A DNA stretch of 64,000 nucleotides from Saccharothrix australiensis (GCF_003634935.1 NZ_RBXO01000001.1:6659501-6723500), one strand, 5' to 3'; positions 20,449 to 30,254 are shown, numbered from the stretch's first letter. Notes: generated from the letters alone by a model not told the origin. Numbers and translations are program-made.

Positions 20449-21585
20449 TCACCCCAGTTCGGGCACCAGCCGGAACGCGTCGGCGGAGATCCGCTTCATC
20501 AGCGCGACGTGCTCCTCCTCGGTGGGCGAGCGCTGCGCGGCGTCCGACTCGATGATGATCACGTCGCGGTCCTGCTGCCGCGCCGCGAAGCCCCCGGACC
20601 CCAGCGACCGCAGGCCGGGCACCTGCACCGCGCCGTCGCGGACCAGGTCGTTGACGTTGCCGGTGCCGTCCCGCGTGGTGAGGTCCTTCAGCTTGTTCGC
20701 GTCCGCGATCGTCTTCATCCGCACCACTGACACGGACGTGTAGACAGTTCGCCCGTCCGGGGTCTTGGTGGTGAAGAGCCCGCGCGTGAGCTGCTGGCAC
20801 GGCGTCGACGTCAGGAACGTCTTCGTCTCGCCGTACGCGTGCGCCGCGCACTGGCTGTCCTTCAGCGCCTCGGGCACCTGCGGCGCCCGCTCGAAGGCGA
20901 ACTCGCCGACCGGGGCCGACGTGGGCGACGGCGTGGGCTTCGGGTCGTCCTTGGGCATGACGACCAGCCACACCAGCCCCGACACGACGGCCACCCCGAG
21001 CAGGCCCAGACCGCGCAGGAGCCAGCTGCGCGACCCGTCGCGCACCCCGCCGCGCGACGGCGGGGTGCGCGGCGGTGGGGTGCGCGGCGGCGAGTTCAGC
21101 AGCGCGTCGAGTTGGCCGATCTCCGACGGCCGCATGCGGGCGGTGTCGGTGAGCCCCGGCGGCCCCGGAGGACGTCCGCCCAAGGCGCCCGACGGCGGCC
21201 CGACCGGAGCGCCCGTCGGCGGCTGTCCCGCCGGCGGGCCCGCCGGGAACCCGGCCGGCTGGACCGCCTGGGGTCCCGTGTGCGGACCGGTCCGCGCCCC
21301 GGCCGGTTGCCCCGCCGGGGAACCGGCCTGCGGGACCCCGTTCGGACCTGCCTGCGGACCCGCTTGCGCGACCTCGTGCGGACCCGCCTGCGGGACCCCG
21401 TTCGGGCCTGCCTGTGCGACGTGCGGACCCGCCTGCGGCATCCCGTGCGGACCGGTCCGCGGTCCTGTCGGCGAGCCCGTCGGGGGCCACACCGGAGGTC
21501 CCGCCGGCGGCTGCGCCGGGGGCGGGGCCGGGACGCGGGGTAACCGCTGCGTCACCTCTTCGGGTGTTTCGGGAGGAACCGACAC
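20449..21585 (-). CDS. Pro-rich one-helix membrane protein with extracytoplasmic domain
   Basis: Of 378 residues, the first 150 are a Pro/Gly/Ala low-complexity region with degenerate QAGPxxVPQAGP repeats. A transmembrane helix lies at about 190-208, followed by a Pro/Thr stalk and a C-terminal domain of about 150 residues with two cysteines (SQCAAHAYG, STPCQQLTRG). The domain resembles extracytoplasmic lipoprotein-like modules common in Pseudonocardiales, but I cannot name a family. Inferred topology is N-in, C-out. Confidence 0.8.
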   Translation of the reverse strand: MSVPPETPEEVTQRLPRVPAPPPAQPPAGPPVWPPTGSPTGPRTGPHGMPQAGPHVAQAGPNGVPQAGPHEVAQAGPQAGPNGVPQAGSPAGQPAGARTGPHTGPQAVQPAGFPAGPPAGQPPTGAPVGPPSGALGGRPPGPPGLTDTARMRPSEIGQLDALLNSPPRTPPPRTPPSRGGVRDGSRSWLLRGLGLLGVAVVSGLVWLVVMPKDDPKPTPSPTSAPVGEFAFERAPQVPEALKDSQCAAHAYGETKTFLTSTPCQQLTRGLFTTKTPDGRTVYTSVSVVRMKTIADANKLKDLTTRDGTGNVNDLVRDGAVQVPGLRSLGSGGFAARQQDRDVIIIESDAAQRSPTEEEHVALMKRISADAFRLVPELG

Positions 21586-21610
21586 AACCCGTCACGGTAA
21601 CGGACCGCCG

Positions 21611-22636
21611 TCAGGCGAGCGCTTCCAGCACGCGCTCGACGTCCTCCGCCGTGTTGTAGAGGTGGAACGCGACGCGCACCCGGCCGGCGCGCACCGACGA
21701 CCGCACCCCGGCCGCAGCCAGCCTCTCCCCCGACCCCGGCGGCAGCTCCAGCGACACGATGGCCGACCCCCGCGCGGGCAGCCCCAGGCCGGCCAGCAGC
21801 GAGTCGGCCAGCCCCACGTTGTGGTCGCGCACCGCCGCCAGGTCCAGCGACGCCAGGTAGGGCAGGGACACCGCCGCGCCGTGGTGCGCCAGCCACACCG
21901 GCGAGATGTCGAACCGGCGGGCGTCGGACGCGAGGCGCAGCGGCAGCCCGTACACCGCGGTCCAGGGGTCCTCGCCGGCCCACCAGTTGGCCGACACGGG
22001 CACGGCGCGCTCGACGCCGGCGGGCGAGCAGGCGAGCCACGCGGACCCGCGCGGGGCCATCAGCCACTTGTACCCGGCGGCGACGACCCAGTCCGCCCAC
22101 TCCAGCGACAGCGGCAGCCACCCGACGGCCTGCGTGGCGTCCAGCAGCACCGGCACGCCGGTCTCCCGCAGCCCGTCCAGGTCGGCGATCCGCCCGTCGG
22201 CGGACTGCACGACGCTCACGGCGACGAAGTCGTGGTCCGCCGCCGCCGACACGAGCGAGTCCAGCTCGACCTCGGTGACGCGCAGGCCGCGGGCCGCGAA
22301 GGGGAACGTGAGGGAGGTGAACTCGCCGCCGGCGACGAGGACCCGCGCGTCCGCCGGCAGCCCGGCCGCGACCTGCGCGACGAGCTGGGACACCGAGGCG
22401 CCGAGGGCGACCCGGTCGGTGGGCACGCCCACGAGCCTGCCGAACGCCTCGCGGGCGGTGGTGACCGCCGGGTCGGCCGTGGTCGGGGTGTCCTGGCCGG
22501 CGGCCCACCTCCGCACGGCCTCCGCGACGGCGGTCGCGGCGGGCGTGGGCGGGACACCGATGCTCGCCGTGTTGAGGTAGCCGGGGGGCACGTCGAACGA
22601 TGATCCGAATGCAGTGCGCATGGACCCATCAGACAT
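21611..22636 (-). CDS. Class V aminotransferase-fold PLP enzyme
   Basis: The 341-residue protein has the class V (SufS/kynureninase-like) fold, with YLNTASIG near the N-terminus, the Asp of VLLDATQAVG binding the PLP nitrogen and the Schiff-base lysine K190 in AAGYKWLMAPRG. It lacks the cysteine loop expected for a cysteine desulfurase, so isopenicillin-epimerase-like or transaminase roles are possible. An internal ATG at residue 6 is an alternative start. Confidence 0.88.
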   Translation of the reverse strand: MSDGSMRTAFGSSFDVPPGYLNTASIGVPPTPAATAVAEAVRRWAAGQDTPTTADPAVTTAREAFGRLVGVPTDRVALGASVSQLVAQVAAGLPADARVLVAGGEFTSLTFPFAARGLRVTEVELDSLVSAAADHDFVAVSVVQSADGRIADLDGLRETGVPVLLDATQAVGWLPLSLEWADWVVAAGYKWLMAPRGSAWLACSPAGVERAVPVSANWWAGEDPWTAVYGLPLRLASDARRFDISPVWLAHHGAAVSLPYLASLDLAAVRDHNVGLADSLLAGLGLPARGSAIVSLELPPGSGERLAAAGVRSSVRAGRVRVAFHLYNTAEDVERVLEALA

Positions 22637-22675
22637 GTCCGAAACCCGCCAGGTCCACCGAGTTGCCGACGATCC

Positions 22676-23167
22676 TCAGGCAGTGGCGGTCGTCGACGCC
22701 TTTTCGTCCGGCGTGGTCGCCTTGCGGCGGGCGTAGACCTGCTTGCGGACGCGGGCCACCACCGACCCGTCCTCGGCGAGCACGTCCACGGGGAACCAGC
22801 GGAGCGCCTTGCCCCCGTCGGCGGCCTGGGCGCGCAGGTCGGCGAGGTGCTCGTCGGTGAGCCGGAACTCGGCGTGCACGGTGCCGCGGCCCGGCCGCAC
22901 GAAGTCGATCTCGCCCGCCCGGTCCCAGACGACGTGGTCGCGCCCGAGGTGGTGCAGCACGAGCAGCATCCAGAACGGGTCGGTCATCGCGAACAGCGAG
23001 CCGCCGAAGTGCGTGCCCACGTAGTTGCGGTTGTACCAGCGCAGCCGCATCCGGACCCTGGCGTACCGGTAGTCGTCGGAGATCTCCACGACCCGGATGC
23101 CCGCGAACAGGAACGGCGGCCACAGGTTCATGCCCAACCGCAGACGTGATGCCTTCATGCGCGTCAT
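22676..23167 (-). CDS. DUF4442 hot-dog-fold protein
   Basis: The 163-residue protein has the DUF4442 pattern (NLWPPFLFAGIRV, YVGTHFGGSLFAMTDPF), a thioesterase-like hot-dog fold related to PaaI. The substrate is unknown, probably an acyl-CoA or lipid. It is encoded just upstream of the class V aminotransferase on the same strand (39-base gap). Confidence 0.85.
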   Translation of the reverse strand: MTRMKASRLRLGMNLWPPFLFAGIRVVEISDDYRYARVRMRLRWYNRNYVGTHFGGSLFAMTDPFWMLLVLHHLGRDHVVWDRAGEIDFVRPGRGTVHAEFRLTDEHLADLRAQAADGGKALRWFPVDVLAEDGSVVARVRKQVYARRKATTPDEKASTTATA

Positions 23168-23200
23168 GTTACCCGCCGGTAATGACGGGTCCGAGAGGTG

Positions 23201-23977
23201 TCAGCGCAGCACCACGACGTTACCCGTCACCCTGGCGGCGGCGGGCGAGCACAGGAACGCGATCACCGACGCGACCTCCTCCGGCCGGGCCACCGGGAAC
23301 CGCTCCCGCACCGCGTCGTTGACCCAGCCGGTGTCGGTCACCCCCGGCTTGACCATGTTCGCGGTGACGCCGTGCGGCGCGAGTTCCGCCGCCGCCGAGA
23401 GCGTGTAGTTGTCCAGCGCCGCCTTGGCCGCGCCGTAGGACACCTCGCCGGGGAACCCGCCCGGACCGCCCGAGGTGAGGCCGACGATGCGGCCCCAGTT
23501 GCCGCCGCGCGCCAGGTGCCTGCGGGCGAACTCGGCGATCAGCAGCGCGCCCGCCCGCGCGTCCACCGCGAACTGCGCGTCGAACGTCTGCGGCGTGACG
23601 GCCCGCTGCACCCGGCCGAAGTGGTCGGTCCGGTCGGCCAGGAACGTGTCCTGCACCCACCCGGACGCGTTGTTGACCAGCACGTCCACCGGGCCGAAGA
23701 GCCGTTCGGCGGTGTCGAACAGCAGCGCGGGCGCGCCGACGTCGGTCAGGTCGACCTCCAGGGCGTGCGCCTGGCCGCCCGACTCGGCGATCGCCTCGAC
23801 CACGGCGTCCGCGCCGCTCTCGCGGCTGGTGAAGTACTCGGGGGGCAGGCTCGGGTCCGGCGGGGGCGCGTAGCGCAGGAACGACAGGAGCACCCGGACC
23901 CCCTGCGCGGCGAGCGCCTTGGCCGTGGCGGCCCCGATGCCCTGGTTCGCCCCGGTGACGATGGCGGTGTGCGACAC
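23201..23977 (-). CDS. Short-chain dehydrogenase/reductase
   Basis: The 258-residue classical SDR has TGANQGIG (residues 8-15), NNASG, and the YGAAK (YxxxK) catalytic motif. An insertion (SFLRYAPPPDPSLPPEYF) after the second strand is seen in FabG-like actinobacterial members. Substrate unassigned. Divergent from the YjbQ gene with an 82-base gap. Confidence 0.9.
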   Translation of the reverse strand: MSHTAIVTGANQGIGAATAKALAAQGVRVLLSFLRYAPPPDPSLPPEYFTSRESGADAVVEAIAESGGQAHALEVDLTDVGAPALLFDTAERLFGPVDVLVNNASGWVQDTFLADRTDHFGRVQRAVTPQTFDAQFAVDARAGALLIAEFARRHLARGGNWGRIVGLTSGGPGGFPGEVSYGAAKAALDNYTLSAAAELAPHGVTANMVKPGVTDTGWVNDAVRERFPVARPEEVASVIAFLCSPAAARVTGNVVVLR

Positions 23978-24059
23978 GGTCCGGATACTGCCCGACCGCC
24001 CCCGACGAGGGCAGCCGGTTTCCGGCCGGTACGACGCGGGCCACCTAAGCTGATGGTCC

Positions 24060-24467
24060 ATGCGCAGTGAAGAGATCGAGGTGCACACCGGCTCGGACGA
24101 GGTCGTGCGCGACCTGACCCGCGCGTGCGAGCGGTTCCTGGAGGGCGTCGACGGCGACGGCCTGCTGCACGTCTGGGTGCCGCACGCCACGGCCGGCCTC
24201 GCGGTGCTGGAGACCGGCGCGGGCAGCGACGAGGACCTGCTGGCCGCCCTGGGCGACCTGCTGCCGCGCGACGACCGCTGGCGGCACCGGCACGGGTCGC
24301 CGGGCCACGGCCGCGACCACGTGCTGCCCGCGCTGCTGCCGCCGTACGCGACGATCCCGGTGCTGGGCGGTGTGCTCGCGCTGGGCACCTGGCAGTCGGT
24401 GTGCCTGGTCGACACCAACGTCGACAACCCCGTCCGCAAGGTCCGGTTGAGCTTCCTGGCGGGCTAG
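24060..24467 (+). CDS. YjbQ (UPF0047) family protein
   Basis: The 135-residue protein carries the UPF0047 features: HVWVPHATAGLAVLE, the HGSPGHGRDHVLPALL segment whose histidines form the conserved cluster, and the terminal GTWQSVCLVDTN strand. Some members complement thiamin phosphate synthase mutants, but the true role is unknown. The ATG start is clear. Confidence 0.92.
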   Translation: MRSEEIEVHTGSDEVVRDLTRACERFLEGVDGDGLLHVWVPHATAGLAVLETGAGSDEDLLAALGDLLPRDDRWRHRHGSPGHGRDHVLPALLPPYATIPVLGGVLALGTWQSVCLVDTNVDNPVRKVRLSFLAG

Positions 24468-24545
24468 CGGGCGGTGCGGCCGTCGGGCCCGGTCGAATTC
24501 CTCGGCGCGGCCCGTCGAGCGGAACCGGCGGGGTACGGTTTGGCC

Positions 24546-25673
24546 GTGACATACCCAGGTGACGGGCAGAGCGGTTGGGGCGGCCGGCCCGGCCAGGGCG
24601 ACCGGGGGCCGCACAACCAGGGCCACCCCCCGCAGGGACCTCGGGGCTACGGCCCGCAGCAGCCCGGATACGGGCAACCGGAGTACGGCCCGCAGCCGGA
24701 GTACGGCCCGCAACCGGGCTACGGCTACGGCACGCCGTCCGGCCACGGCGACCAGCCGGGGTGGGGCACTCAGCCCGGTTACGGTGACCAGGCCGGGCAC
24801 GGCGCCCCCGGTTACGGCGACCAGACCGGGTACGGCACGCCCGGTTACGGCGACCAGGCCGGGTACGGCGGCGGGTACGGCGGCCTCGGCGTGTTCTCCG
24901 GCGGCGACGAGCCACCGCCCCCGAAGCGCGCCGGCCGGATCTGGCCGGCCGTCGGCCTCGTCGTCCTGCTGCTCGTCGGCGGGGGCCTGACCGCGTTCTT
25001 CGTCACCCGCCCCGACGACGCGCGGCCCGCCGCCGACAGCGGCGCGCCGGACCCGAGCACCACGACCAGCGCCGCGAAGCCCACGACCACCACGAAGGCG
25101 GGCGGCCCGTCCTGCAAGCCGGGCAAGGCCGACTGGAACTGCCTGCCCGTGGAGAACCTGTCCTACAGCTACGACGTGCCCAAGGGCTGGTCGCCCAACC
25201 CCGGCGCGGCGGACGTCGAGGGCATGGACGGCGTCCGGCTCACCGGCCTCACCATCTACGGCGTGTACGAGTGCGGTGGCGCGCGGTACAACCGGGGCAG
25301 CACCGGCGGTGTGGTCGTGCCACAGGGCGACCTGACCGCGGTGGCCAAGGACTTCGCGCAGAAGCTCGGCACCCAGTACTACCGCGGCGGCAAGACGTTC
25401 GACGTCAAGCTCGGCGAGCCCAAGCCCGTCAAGGTGCCCAACGGCGCCAAGGCGCAGATCGAGGGCGTGCAGGTGGACGCCGCGGTCACCACCGCGGGCA
25501 ACGACTGCCTGGCCGCCAAGGGCATGGTCAAGGTCCTCGTCCTCAAGGGCGATCCGGGCCTGCACGTGTTCATGGCCAACGGCGACCTGGAAGGCGGCCC
25601 GGCCACGCCCAAGCCGGTCGCCGAGGCCGACCTCCAGGCGATGGTGGACTCCGTGAAGCCGCTGGCGGGCTGA
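24546..25673 (+). CDS. Gly/Tyr/Gln-rich one-helix membrane protein
   Basis: Of 375 residues, the first 120 are low complexity with repeated PEYGPQ and PGYGDQ units. A transmembrane helix (about 132-153) and a Thr/Lys stalk precede a C-terminal domain of about 220 residues with several cysteines (GPSCKPGKADWNC, YECGGARY, GNDCLAAKG). The architecture parallels the protein at 20449-21585. It likely faces the cell wall (inference). GTG start; no known family recognised. Confidence 0.82.
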   Translation: MTYPGDGQSGWGGRPGQGDRGPHNQGHPPQGPRGYGPQQPGYGQPEYGPQPEYGPQPGYGYGTPSGHGDQPGWGTQPGYGDQAGHGAPGYGDQTGYGTPGYGDQAGYGGGYGGLGVFSGGDEPPPPKRAGRIWPAVGLVVLLLVGGGLTAFFVTRPDDARPAADSGAPDPSTTTSAAKPTTTTKAGGPSCKPGKADWNCLPVENLSYSYDVPKGWSPNPGAADVEGMDGVRLTGLTIYGVYECGGARYNRGSTGGVVVPQGDLTAVAKDFAQKLGTQYYRGGKTFDVKLGEPKPVKVPNGAKAQIEGVQVDAAVTTAGNDCLAAKGMVKVLVLKGDPGLHVFMANGDLEGGPATPKPVAEADLQAMVDSVKPLAG

Positions 25674-25788
25674 TCGGGTGGCGTGCGCCGCCCCCGCCGC
25701 GCGAGTCCACTGTGGACCGGATCGCGGCGCGGTTCGGCGCGGCCGAGCGGGAAGCGACCGACCCAACCGAGGAGAGCGTGCGACTGCC

Positions 25789-26472
25789 GTGAACACGTTG
25801 GTGCTGTGGGACATCGACCTGACCCTGATCGACGCGCGCGGCCTCGGCCACAGCTGGTACCGCACGGCGCTCCACGCCGCGGCGGGGCTGGAACTCGTGC
25901 ACACGCCGAGCTTCCCCGGCCGCACCGAGCGCGCCATCACGCAGGAGCTGCTGACGCTGCACGCCCTCGAACCCACCGACGAGCTGATCGCCCGGCTGCA
26001 CGCGGAGCTGATCGAGGTGGCGACGCGGGAGCACACCCTGCTGCCCGAGCGGGGCCGTGCGCTGCCCGGCGCGCTGGAGGCGCTGGAGGCGCTGTCCCGG
26101 CAGCGGGACGTCGTGCAGTCGCTGGTCACCGGGAACCTGGTGGAGATCGCCAGGTACAAGCTCGCGGCGTTCGGCCTCGACGCGCACCTGGACTTCGACA
26201 TCGGCGGCTACGGCTCGGTCTCCGAGCACCGGCCGGAGCTGGTGCTGGAGGCCGTGCGGCTGGCGTCGGCCAAGCACGACAAGGAGTTCACGGCCGTCGT
26301 CATCGGCGACACGCCGCACGACGTGGACGCGGCGCTGCACCACGACGCGGTCGCGATCGGCGTCGCCACCGGGCGGAGCACCGCGGCGGAACTGCGCGCG
26401 GCCGGCGCGCACGTGGTGCTGGACGACCTGTCCGACACCGCCGCCGTCGTCAAGGCCGTGCTGCGGCGCTGA
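25789..26472 (+). CDS. HAD-superfamily hydrolase
   Basis: The 227-residue protein has HAD motif I WDIDLTLID (D8, D10), a helical cap, motif II SLVTGN, motif III lysine in the region after ARYK, and motif IV VIGDTPHDVDAA. It is a phosphoglycolate-phosphatase-like phosphatase of unknown substrate. The GTG start is weakly supported by a GGAG 13 bases upstream. Confidence 0.9.
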   Translation: MNTLVLWDIDLTLIDARGLGHSWYRTALHAAAGLELVHTPSFPGRTERAITQELLTLHALEPTDELIARLHAELIEVATREHTLLPERGRALPGALEALEALSRQRDVVQSLVTGNLVEIARYKLAAFGLDAHLDFDIGGYGSVSEHRPELVLEAVRLASAKHDKEFTAVVIGDTPHDVDAALHHDAVAIGVATGRSTAAELRAAGAHVVLDDLSDTAAVVKAVLRR

Positions 26473-26500
26473 TCGGCGCGCGACCCGGCCGGACGATGCC

Positions 26501-26539
26501 GGGGGAAGGGCCGCGCGGCTGCCGTGCGGCCCTTCCCCC
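26501..26539. terminator. Strong bidirectional terminator
   Basis: A perfect 14-bp stem (26501-26514 with 26526-26539) with an 11-base loop lies between convergent HAD (+) and proS (-). A 22-base direct repeat (26550 and 26585) follows. Confidence 0.85.
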
Positions 26540-26623
26540 CTTGCCCTCGCGGGTCTTCGTGCGACCGGTTGTCCTCGCCTCGCACGGGTCTTCGTGCGAC
26601 CGGTTGCCCGCCCTGCGCTGGTC

Positions 26624-28372
26624 TCAGCCGCGGACGAGGTCCAGCAGGTGCCGCACCGCCTCGTCCACCGGCACCTCGACGCGCTCGCCGGAGCGGCGGT
26701 CCTTGACCTCCACCAGGCCGTTGGCCAGGCCGCGGCCCACCACCAGGATCGTGGGCACCCCGACCAGCTCCGCGTCGGCGAACTTCACGCCGGGGCTGGC
26801 CTTGCGGTCGTCCAGCAGCACGTCCAGGCCCGCCGCCGACAGCTCGCCCGCCAGCCGCTCACCGCCCGCCAGCAGCGCCTCGTCCTTGCCCGCCACGACG
26901 ACGTGCACGTCCGCGGGAGCCACGTTGCGCGGCCACACGAGGCCGCGGTCGTCGTGGCTCTGCTCCGCGATCACCGCGACCAGGCGGGACACGCCGATGC
27001 CGTACGAGCCCATCGTGATGCGGACGGGCTTGCCGTCCGGCCCGAGGGCGTCCAGGCCGAACGCGTCCGCGTACTTGCGGCCGAGCTGGAAGATGTGGCC
27101 GATCTCGATGCCGCGCGCGGCGACGAGGACGCCCTTGCCGTCGGGCGACGGGTCGCCCTCGCGGACCTCCGCCACGTCGATCGTGCCGTCGGGCGTGAAG
27201 TCGCGGCCCTGCACCAGGTCCACCACGTGGTGGTCGACCTTGTCCGCGCCGGTGACCCAGGCCGTGCCGCGCACCACGCGCGGGTCGACCAGGTAGCGCA
27301 CGCCGTTCGCCTGGAGCGCCCCCGGCCCGATGTAGCCCTTGACCAGGAACGGGTGCCGCGCGAAGTCGGCCTCGTCCAGCATCGACACCTCGGCGGGCTC
27401 GACGGCCGCCTCCAGGCGCTTGAAGTCGACCTCGCGGTCGCCGGGCACGCCGATCGCCAGCAGCGTCGGTTCCGCCGCGCCGGGCTCGGTGAGCTTCACG
27501 AGGACGTTCTTGAGCGTGTCCGCCGCGGTGAACTCGCGGCCGAGGCCCGCGCGGTTGAGGAAGTCGACCAGGGACTCGATGGTCGGCGTGTCGGGCGTGT
27601 GGTGCACCTGCGCCGCGGGCTTGTCCTCGACGCCCTGCTCGGCGGGCGCCGCCGTCCGCACGGCCTCGACGTTCGCCGCGTAGTCCGACTCCGTGCTGCG
27701 CACGAAGGTGTCCTCGCCGGTGGGCGCGACCGCCAGGAACTCCTCCGACGCCGAACCGCCCATCGCGCCCGACGTGGCGGACACGATCACGTACTCCAGG
27801 CCGAGCCGGTCGAAGATGCGGATGTACGCCTCGCGGTGCCGCTGGTAGGACTCCGCCAGCCCTTCGTCGGCGAGGTCGAACGAGTAGGAGTCCTTCATGA
27901 CGAACTCGCGCCCGCGCAGGATGCCCGCGCGGGGCCGCGCCTCGTCGCGGTACTTCGTCTGGATCTGGTAGAGCGTGACCGGGTAGTCCTTGTACGAGGA
28001 GTACTCGCCCTTCACGGTGAGCGTGAACAGCTCCTCGTGGGTGGGGCCGAGCATGTAGTCGGCGCCCTTGCGGTCCTTGAGGCGGAAGACGTTCGGGCCG
28101 TACTCCGTCCACCGGTTGGTGGCCTCGTAGGGCTCCTTGGGCAGCAGCGCGGGGAACTGGATCTCCTGCGCGCCGATCGCGTCCATCTCCTCGCGCACGA
28201 CCTGCTCGATCTTGCGCAGCACCCGCAGCCCCAGCGGCAGCCACGAGTACCCGCCCGGCGCGACGCGGCGGACGTAGCCGGCGCGGACCAGCAGCTTGTG
28301 GCTGGGTACTTCGGCGTCGGCCGGGTCCTCGCGCAGCGTGCGCAGGAACAGCGACGACATCCTCGTGATCAC
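26624..28372 (-). CDS. proS: Prolyl-tRNA synthetase (bacterial type)
   Basis: The 582-residue class II synthetase begins [12 protein letters not shown] after a short GTG-initiated extension. It has motif 1 ([11 protein letters not shown]), motif 2 ([25 protein letters not shown]), an internal editing (YbaK-like INS) domain of about residues 220-400, motif 3 ([11 protein letters not shown]) and the anticodon-binding domain. AGGAG lies ten bases before the GTG. A longer frame reaching 28438 lacks support. No T-box is visible upstream. Confidence 0.97.
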   Translation of the reverse strand: MITRMSSLFLRTLREDPADAEVPSHKLLVRAGYVRRVAPGGYSWLPLGLRVLRKIEQVVREEMDAIGAQEIQFPALLPKEPYEATNRWTEYGPNVFRLKDRKGADYMLGPTHEELFTLTVKGEYSSYKDYPVTLYQIQTKYRDEARPRAGILRGREFVMKDSYSFDLADEGLAESYQRHREAYIRIFDRLGLEYVIVSATSGAMGGSASEEFLAVAPTGEDTFVRSTESDYAANVEAVRTAAPAEQGVEDKPAAQVHHTPDTPTIESLVDFLNRAGLGREFTAADTLKNVLVKLTEPGAAEPTLLAIGVPGDREVDFKRLEAAVEPAEVSMLDEADFARHPFLVKGYIGPGALQANGVRYLVDPRVVRGTAWVTGADKVDHHVVDLVQGRDFTPDGTIDVAEVREGDPSPDGKGVLVAARGIEIGHIFQLGRKYADAFGLDALGPDGKPVRITMGSYGIGVSRLVAVIAEQSHDDRGLVWPRNVAPADVHVVVAGKDEALLAGGERLAGELSAAGLDVLLDDRKASPGVKFADAELVGVPTILVVGRGLANGLVEVKDRRSGERVEVPVDEAVRHLLDLVRG

Positions 28373-28515
28373 GGTGGGTGCTCCTAGTGGCGCGGGTTGT
28401 GCGAGAAAGGGTAGTGAACGGGGTCTGGCCAGTTCCAACGGGTTCCGCGCGGCGACGGCGGCCGGTGCCGGCGACCGGTGGCGGTGCGGTGGCGCGGCGT
28501 CGGGCCGGGGTCTTC

Positions 28516-28532
28516 GTGCACGGACCGTGCAC
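28516..28532. promoter_or_regulatory. Inverted repeat in the proS/VOC divergent region
   Basis: GTGCACGG-A-CCGTGCAC is a perfect 17-base palindrome in the 270-base region between divergent proS and the VOC gene. It could be an operator for either. No other element or gene is evident in this gap. Confidence 0.4.
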
Positions 28533-28642
28533 GCGGCGAGCGGGGTGGCGGTGGCGGCCGGTCCGGTCCTGCCCGGTGGTGTCGGCGCAGGTCAACGTCG
28601 CGGCGGCGGCGGAGTGTCGGTGGTCGGGACTACCTTCCGGGC

Positions 28643-28993
28643 ATGACGTTCACCATCGGGATGATCACCATCGACACGACGGACCCGCGCAAGCTCGCGG
28701 ACTTCTGGACCAAGGCGCTGGGCACCGAGGTCGACCAGGACTACGGCGAGTTCGTCATGCTCGCGCCCGTCGGGGAGGGCGGCCTGCGCCTGGGACTCCA
28801 GCGCGTGGACGACGTGACGCCGGGGAAGAACCGGGTCCACTTCGACGCGCACGTGGCGGACCGGGCGGCGGAGGTCGCGCGGCTCGTGGGCCTGGGCGCG
28901 ACGGAGCTGGCCGAGCACACCGTGCCGGGCCTGTCGTGGACCGTGCTGGCCGACCCGGAGGGCAACCAGTTCTGCATCGGCCAGGCGGGCTGA
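28643..28993 (+). CDS. VOC (glyoxalase/bleomycin-resistance fold) protein
   Basis: The 116-residue protein shows the VOC pattern: GMITIDTTDPRKLADFW at the N-terminus and DPEGNQFCI at the C-terminus. Metal ligands are not fully identifiable, so the activity is unassigned. Followed by a terminator hairpin. Confidence 0.88.
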   Translation: MTFTIGMITIDTTDPRKLADFWTKALGTEVDQDYGEFVMLAPVGEGGLRLGLQRVDDVTPGKNRVHFDAHVADRAAEVARLVGLGATELAEHTVPGLSWTVLADPEGNQFCIGQAG

Positions 28994-29015
28994 CCTTCCC
29001 CTCCGCGCGTCGGCG

Positions 29016-29046
29016 GCGGAGGGCCGGTCAGCGGTCGGCCCTCCGC
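29016..29046 (+). terminator. Terminator after the VOC gene
   Basis: A perfect 11-bp stem GCGGAGGGCCG/CGGCCCTCCGC with a 9-base loop lies 23 bases past the VOC stop. Confidence 0.75.
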
Positions 29047-29181
29047 TCCGCCTCCGCCACCTCGCCGACACCGGCGGCCCGTCCGCGCACCGCCGCGGAA
29101 CCGGTCACCGCCGCTCGTGCGGTCGGCACCGCACGCACCGGCGGGCCGATGCCGCTGAACGGCGCATTAGGCTCCCCGGTC

Positions 29182-29916
29182 GTGCTGGTACTGCTCCCCC
29201 CGTCGGAGACCAAAGCGGTCGGTGGCGACGGCCCGCCGCTCGACCTCGGACGCCTCGCGTTCCCCGAGCCGCTCGACCCGGTGCGCGCCAAGCTGGTCGA
29301 CGCGCTGGTCGACCTGGCCGCCGACGTGCCCGCGAGCCTCGCCGTCCTCGGCCTGTCCGAACGCCAGGAGCAGGAAGTCCACCGCAACGCCGAACTGCGC
29401 ACGTCCCCCACGCTGCCCGCGCTCGACCGCTACACCGGCGTCCTCTACGACAACCTGGGCCTGAAGACGCTCACCAAGGCCGAGCGCTCACGAGCCGCGC
29501 ACCGGCTCGCCGTCGCCTCGGCCCTGTTCGGCGTGGTCGGCGGCGGTGACCCGATCCCCGCCTACCGGCTGTCCGGCGGCAGCGTGCTCCCGTCGGTGGG
29601 TCCGCTGGGCGGCCTCTGGCGCCCGGTGCTCGGGCCGGTGCTGGCGGGTGTCGACCTCATCGACCTGCGGTCGGCCCCGTACTCGTCGCTGGCGAAGATC
29701 CCCCACGCCATCACGGTGCGCGTGGTCACCGAGGACGCCGCCGGCCGGCGTCAGGCGGTCAGCCACTTCAACAAGGCGCACAAGGGCCTGCTGGCCCGCG
29801 CGATCGTGGAGTCGCGCGCGGAGGTGAAGTCCGTGCGGTCCCTGGTCCGGATCGCCGCCGCGGCCGGGCTCCGGCTGGAGCCGACCGCGGACCGGGCGCT
29901 CGACTTGATCGTCTGA
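29182..29916 (+). CDS. yaaA: YaaA family protein (peroxide stress)
   Basis: The 244-residue protein has the YaaA/DUF328 features: LLPPSETK at the N-terminus, YTGVLYDNLG, and HFNKAHKGLLARAI near the C-terminus. In E. coli YaaA limits free iron under peroxide stress. The GTG start (VLVLLPPSETK) matches family N-termini. Confidence 0.92.
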   Translation: MLVLLPPSETKAVGGDGPPLDLGRLAFPEPLDPVRAKLVDALVDLAADVPASLAVLGLSERQEQEVHRNAELRTSPTLPALDRYTGVLYDNLGLKTLTKAERSRAAHRLAVASALFGVVGGGDPIPAYRLSGGSVLPSVGPLGGLWRPVLGPVLAGVDLIDLRSAPYSSLAKIPHAITVRVVTEDAAGRRQAVSHFNKAHKGLLARAIVESRAEVKSVRSLVRIAAAAGLRLEPTADRALDLIV

Positions 29917-29937
29917 CCGCTCGTCGCTCCGACGTCC

Positions 29938-30090
29938 GACCGCTCGGCACTCCGGGCGACCGCTCGGCACCCCGGACGACCGCTCGGCACCCCGGACGAC
30001 CGCTCGGCGCCCCAGGCGACCGACATCCACCGGCTCGGCACTCCGGGCGACCGGCGGCCGACCGCTCGGCACTCCGGGCGGCCGACGACG
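29938..30090. repeat. 20-bp minisatellite
   Basis: Four tandem 20-bp units of the type GACCGCTCGGCACCCCGGAC (29938-30017) continue as degenerate copies to about 30090. No gene is seen from 29917 to 30254. Confidence 0.85.
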
Positions 30091-30218
30091 GGCCGTCCGG
30101 CACTCCGACCCGGCGGTCCGACCGGGCACCCCGGCCGGGGTGGCCCGACCGAGCGGGCGGTCGGTGTCGAGGGGGCCACCACAACAGGTGGCATTCATCG
30201 GGAAGTTTCTCGAAAAGT

Positions 30219-30251
30219 ACCTTCATGGTGAAGTTACTTTTCCATGAAGGT
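30219..30251 (-). terminator. AT-rich hairpin, terminator or attenuator
   Basis: A perfect 10-bp stem ACCTTCATGG/CCATGAAGGT with a 13-base loop lies just past the stop of the small minus-strand gene. It overlaps an alternative hairpin GAAAAGTA/TACTTTTC (30212-30219 with 30235-30242), so the two are mutually exclusive. Confidence 0.55.
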
Positions 30252-30254
30252 GAA

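Noticed and set aside
28373-28642. T-box leader upstream of proS
   Set aside because: No T-box sequence or specifier stem could be found.
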